Assembly: GCA_023700885.1 (NCBI GenBank)
Contig: JAMPYA010000126.1
Span: forward strand, 1 to 6,642
Source: Flavobacteriaceae bacterium
GTDB taxonomy: Bacteria > Bacteroidota > Bacteroidia > Flavobacteriales > Flavobacteriaceae
Reading direction: 5' to 3'
DNA: 6,642 bases
The position numbers and the translations under genes were made by a program. Positions 6,129 to 6,642 of this stretch are shown here, piece after piece (the first letter of the stretch is position 1; each line of letters starts with the position of its first letter). The notes under the pieces are model-generated. The model was given only the letters and a program-made list of their open reading frames with translations, ran no database searches and was not told the origin of the DNA.

Positions 6129-6384
6129 AAATAATTAAAACTTTTTTAGTCTCCATTTTTGTAAAATTCTGTATTCTGATACGTTCTTTTTGTCTTTGCA
6201 AACGATAGCGTACTAAACTTACGACTTTGAGAGCGATATGGAAACAGCCCTACGTCTTTGCGAGCGATAGCGAAGCAATCTCATTAAGAAACAGTTTGCT
6301 TTAGTTTTTTTTAACCTTCGCAAATATCTTTAATAAGTATTTCTAAAATTAAGGATCTTTATTCCATAAAGGAGAACTTTATAT
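6129..6384. other. Spacer between the TSUP gene and the possible leader ORF
   Basis: Apart from the 31-bp tandem units described separately, this stretch shows no gene. No strong intrinsic terminator follows the TSUP stop: there is a T-run at 6143-6148 but no stem in front of it. The sequence after 6282 is AT-rich, with a T-run at 6304-6312. A promoter for the glycosyltransferase gene should lie here, but I could not find a clear TAnnTTTG. Confidence 0.5.
6190..6282. repeat. Three degenerate 31-bp tandem units, dispersed-repeat-like
   Basis: Three units follow each other with an exact 31-base period: 6190-6220, 6221-6251 and 6252-6282. The word CTTTG begins at 6194, 6225 and 6256 and CGATA recurs 9 bases further on each time. 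Over the 26 bases from CTTTG, unit 1 matches unit 3 at 20 positions and unit 2 matches unit 3 at 19. Unit 3 (GTCTTTGCGAGCGATAGCG then AAGCAATC) closely resembles, from memory, the dispersed intergenic sequence GTCATTGCGAGC...GAAGCAATC found in many Bacteroidota and Proteobacteria. Units 1 and 2 look like decayed copies. There are no spacers between units, so it is not a CRISPR array, and there is no ORF across it. Confidence 0.7.
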
Positions 6385-6444
6385 ATGCTAGAAATAATTA
6401 AAATCAATACTTTTACGTTTAGTAAATTCTTTAATAGAAACTAA
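6385..6444 (+). CDS. Possible 19-residue leader peptide coupled to the glycosyltransferase gene
   Basis: ATG at 6385 opens a 19-codon frame (MLEIIKINTFTFSKFFNRN). AGGAG at 6370-6374 lies 10 bases before it, the best Shine-Dalgarno match seen in the window; other genes here show none. The stop TAA (6442-6444) shares its last A with the ATG of the next gene, in the pattern TAATG, which is typical of translational coupling. The peptide has no recognised family. It could be a regulatory leader, a coupling device helping ribosomes reach the next gene, or chance in an AT-rich spacer. Confidence 0.3.
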   Translation: MLEIIKINTFTFSKFFNRN

Positions 6445-6642
6445 TGAACTTCACAATAATTACCCATGTAAAGCATTTTTGGAATCACAAATCTTTTTTT
6501 GCTTATGGACCTTATGTGCGTGAAATGAATATGTGGTCCAAAAATGTAAATGAACTCATTATCGTTGCTCCTCTGGAATTAAAAAATGCTACACCAATAG
6601 ATTTAAGGTATACACATCAAAACATTGATTTTAGAAATGTTC
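6444..6642 (+). CDS. Glycosyltransferase-like protein, N-terminal fragment cut by the window edge
   Basis: The frame runs 66 codons and one base, then leaves the window. The start ATG at 6444 is the first possible: an in-frame TAG lies at 6435-6437. The N terminus, MNFTIITHVKHFWNHKSFFAYG (shown in two parts: MNFTIITHVKHFW, then NHKSFFAYG), continues with PYVREMNMWSKNVNELIIVAP (PYVREMNMW, then SKNVNELIIVAP) and PIDLRYTHQNIDF. A first beta-strand with a following loop, then 'YGPYVREMNMW' and a second strand LIIVAP, resembles the donor-independent N-terminal Rossmann domain of family 4/GT-B glycosyltransferases in Flavobacteria. No catalytic motif is in the visible part, so the sugar, acceptor and even the family remain inferred. 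A role in surface polysaccharide or glycan synthesis would fit. Translation may be coupled to the short ORF that ends at its start codon. Confidence 0.55.
   Translation, partial: MNFTIITHVKHFWNHKSFFAYGPYVREMNMWSKNVNELIIVAPLELKNATPIDLRYTHQNIDFRNV

Noticed and set aside
6190..6282. CRISPR-like array
   Set aside because: The units directly abut with no unique spacers, are only about 75% alike, and no cas gene is present.

Overview
The window looks like the chromosome of a low-G+C member of the Bacteroidota, most likely Flavobacteriia. The evidence is strong AT bias, signal peptides ending in a short polar stretch before Gln (SIG-QQ, MMA-QE), a TAnnTTTG-type -7 element in front of one gene, very few Shine-Dalgarno sites, and the families present (ABC-F ATPase, secreted DUF1028-TPR protein, Haem_bd cytochrome-like protein, YwqK/MORN repeat protein). 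The assignment comes from reading alone; no database search was made.

Layout. 1-1507 (minus strand) is an ABC-F ATPase, cut by the left edge of the window. A long AT-rich divergent spacer (1508-1977) separates it from a plus-strand gene for a secreted DUF1028 protein with a C-terminal TPR-like tail (1978-2970). A short spacer follows, holding an 11-bp inverted repeat and a fragment resembling a dispersed intergenic repeat. Next comes a probable two-gene unit: a membrane-anchored single-CxxCH haem-binding protein (3130-3579) and an exported MORN/YwqK-type repeat protein (3585-4262), 5 bp apart. A 200-bp spacer with a second 11-bp inverted repeat leads to another two-gene unit: a two-domain 3-mercaptopyruvate/thiosulfate sulfurtransferase (4463-5317) and a TauE/SafE (TSUP) family permease (5325-6128), 7 bp apart. 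The last spacer (6129-6443) carries three degenerate tandem units with an exact 31-bp period. It also holds a possible 19-codon leader ORF with a strong AGGAG, whose stop overlaps the start of the final gene, a glycosyltransferase-like protein cut by the right edge.

How the genes fit together. The clearest functional link is the sulfurtransferase/TSUP pair: one enzyme makes or moves sulfane sulfur, and the permease probably carries a sulfur oxyanion or organosulfonate across the inner membrane. The haem-binding and MORN proteins probably share a transcript and both act outside the cytoplasm, but no joint pathway can be named. The remaining genes look like unrelated chromosomal neighbours. I found no phage, transposase, CRISPR array, toxin-antitoxin pair, rRNA or tRNA, and no convincing new defence or biosynthetic system. 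The least explained material is in the spacers: the 31-bp tandem units, the two inverted repeats and the possible leader ORF.
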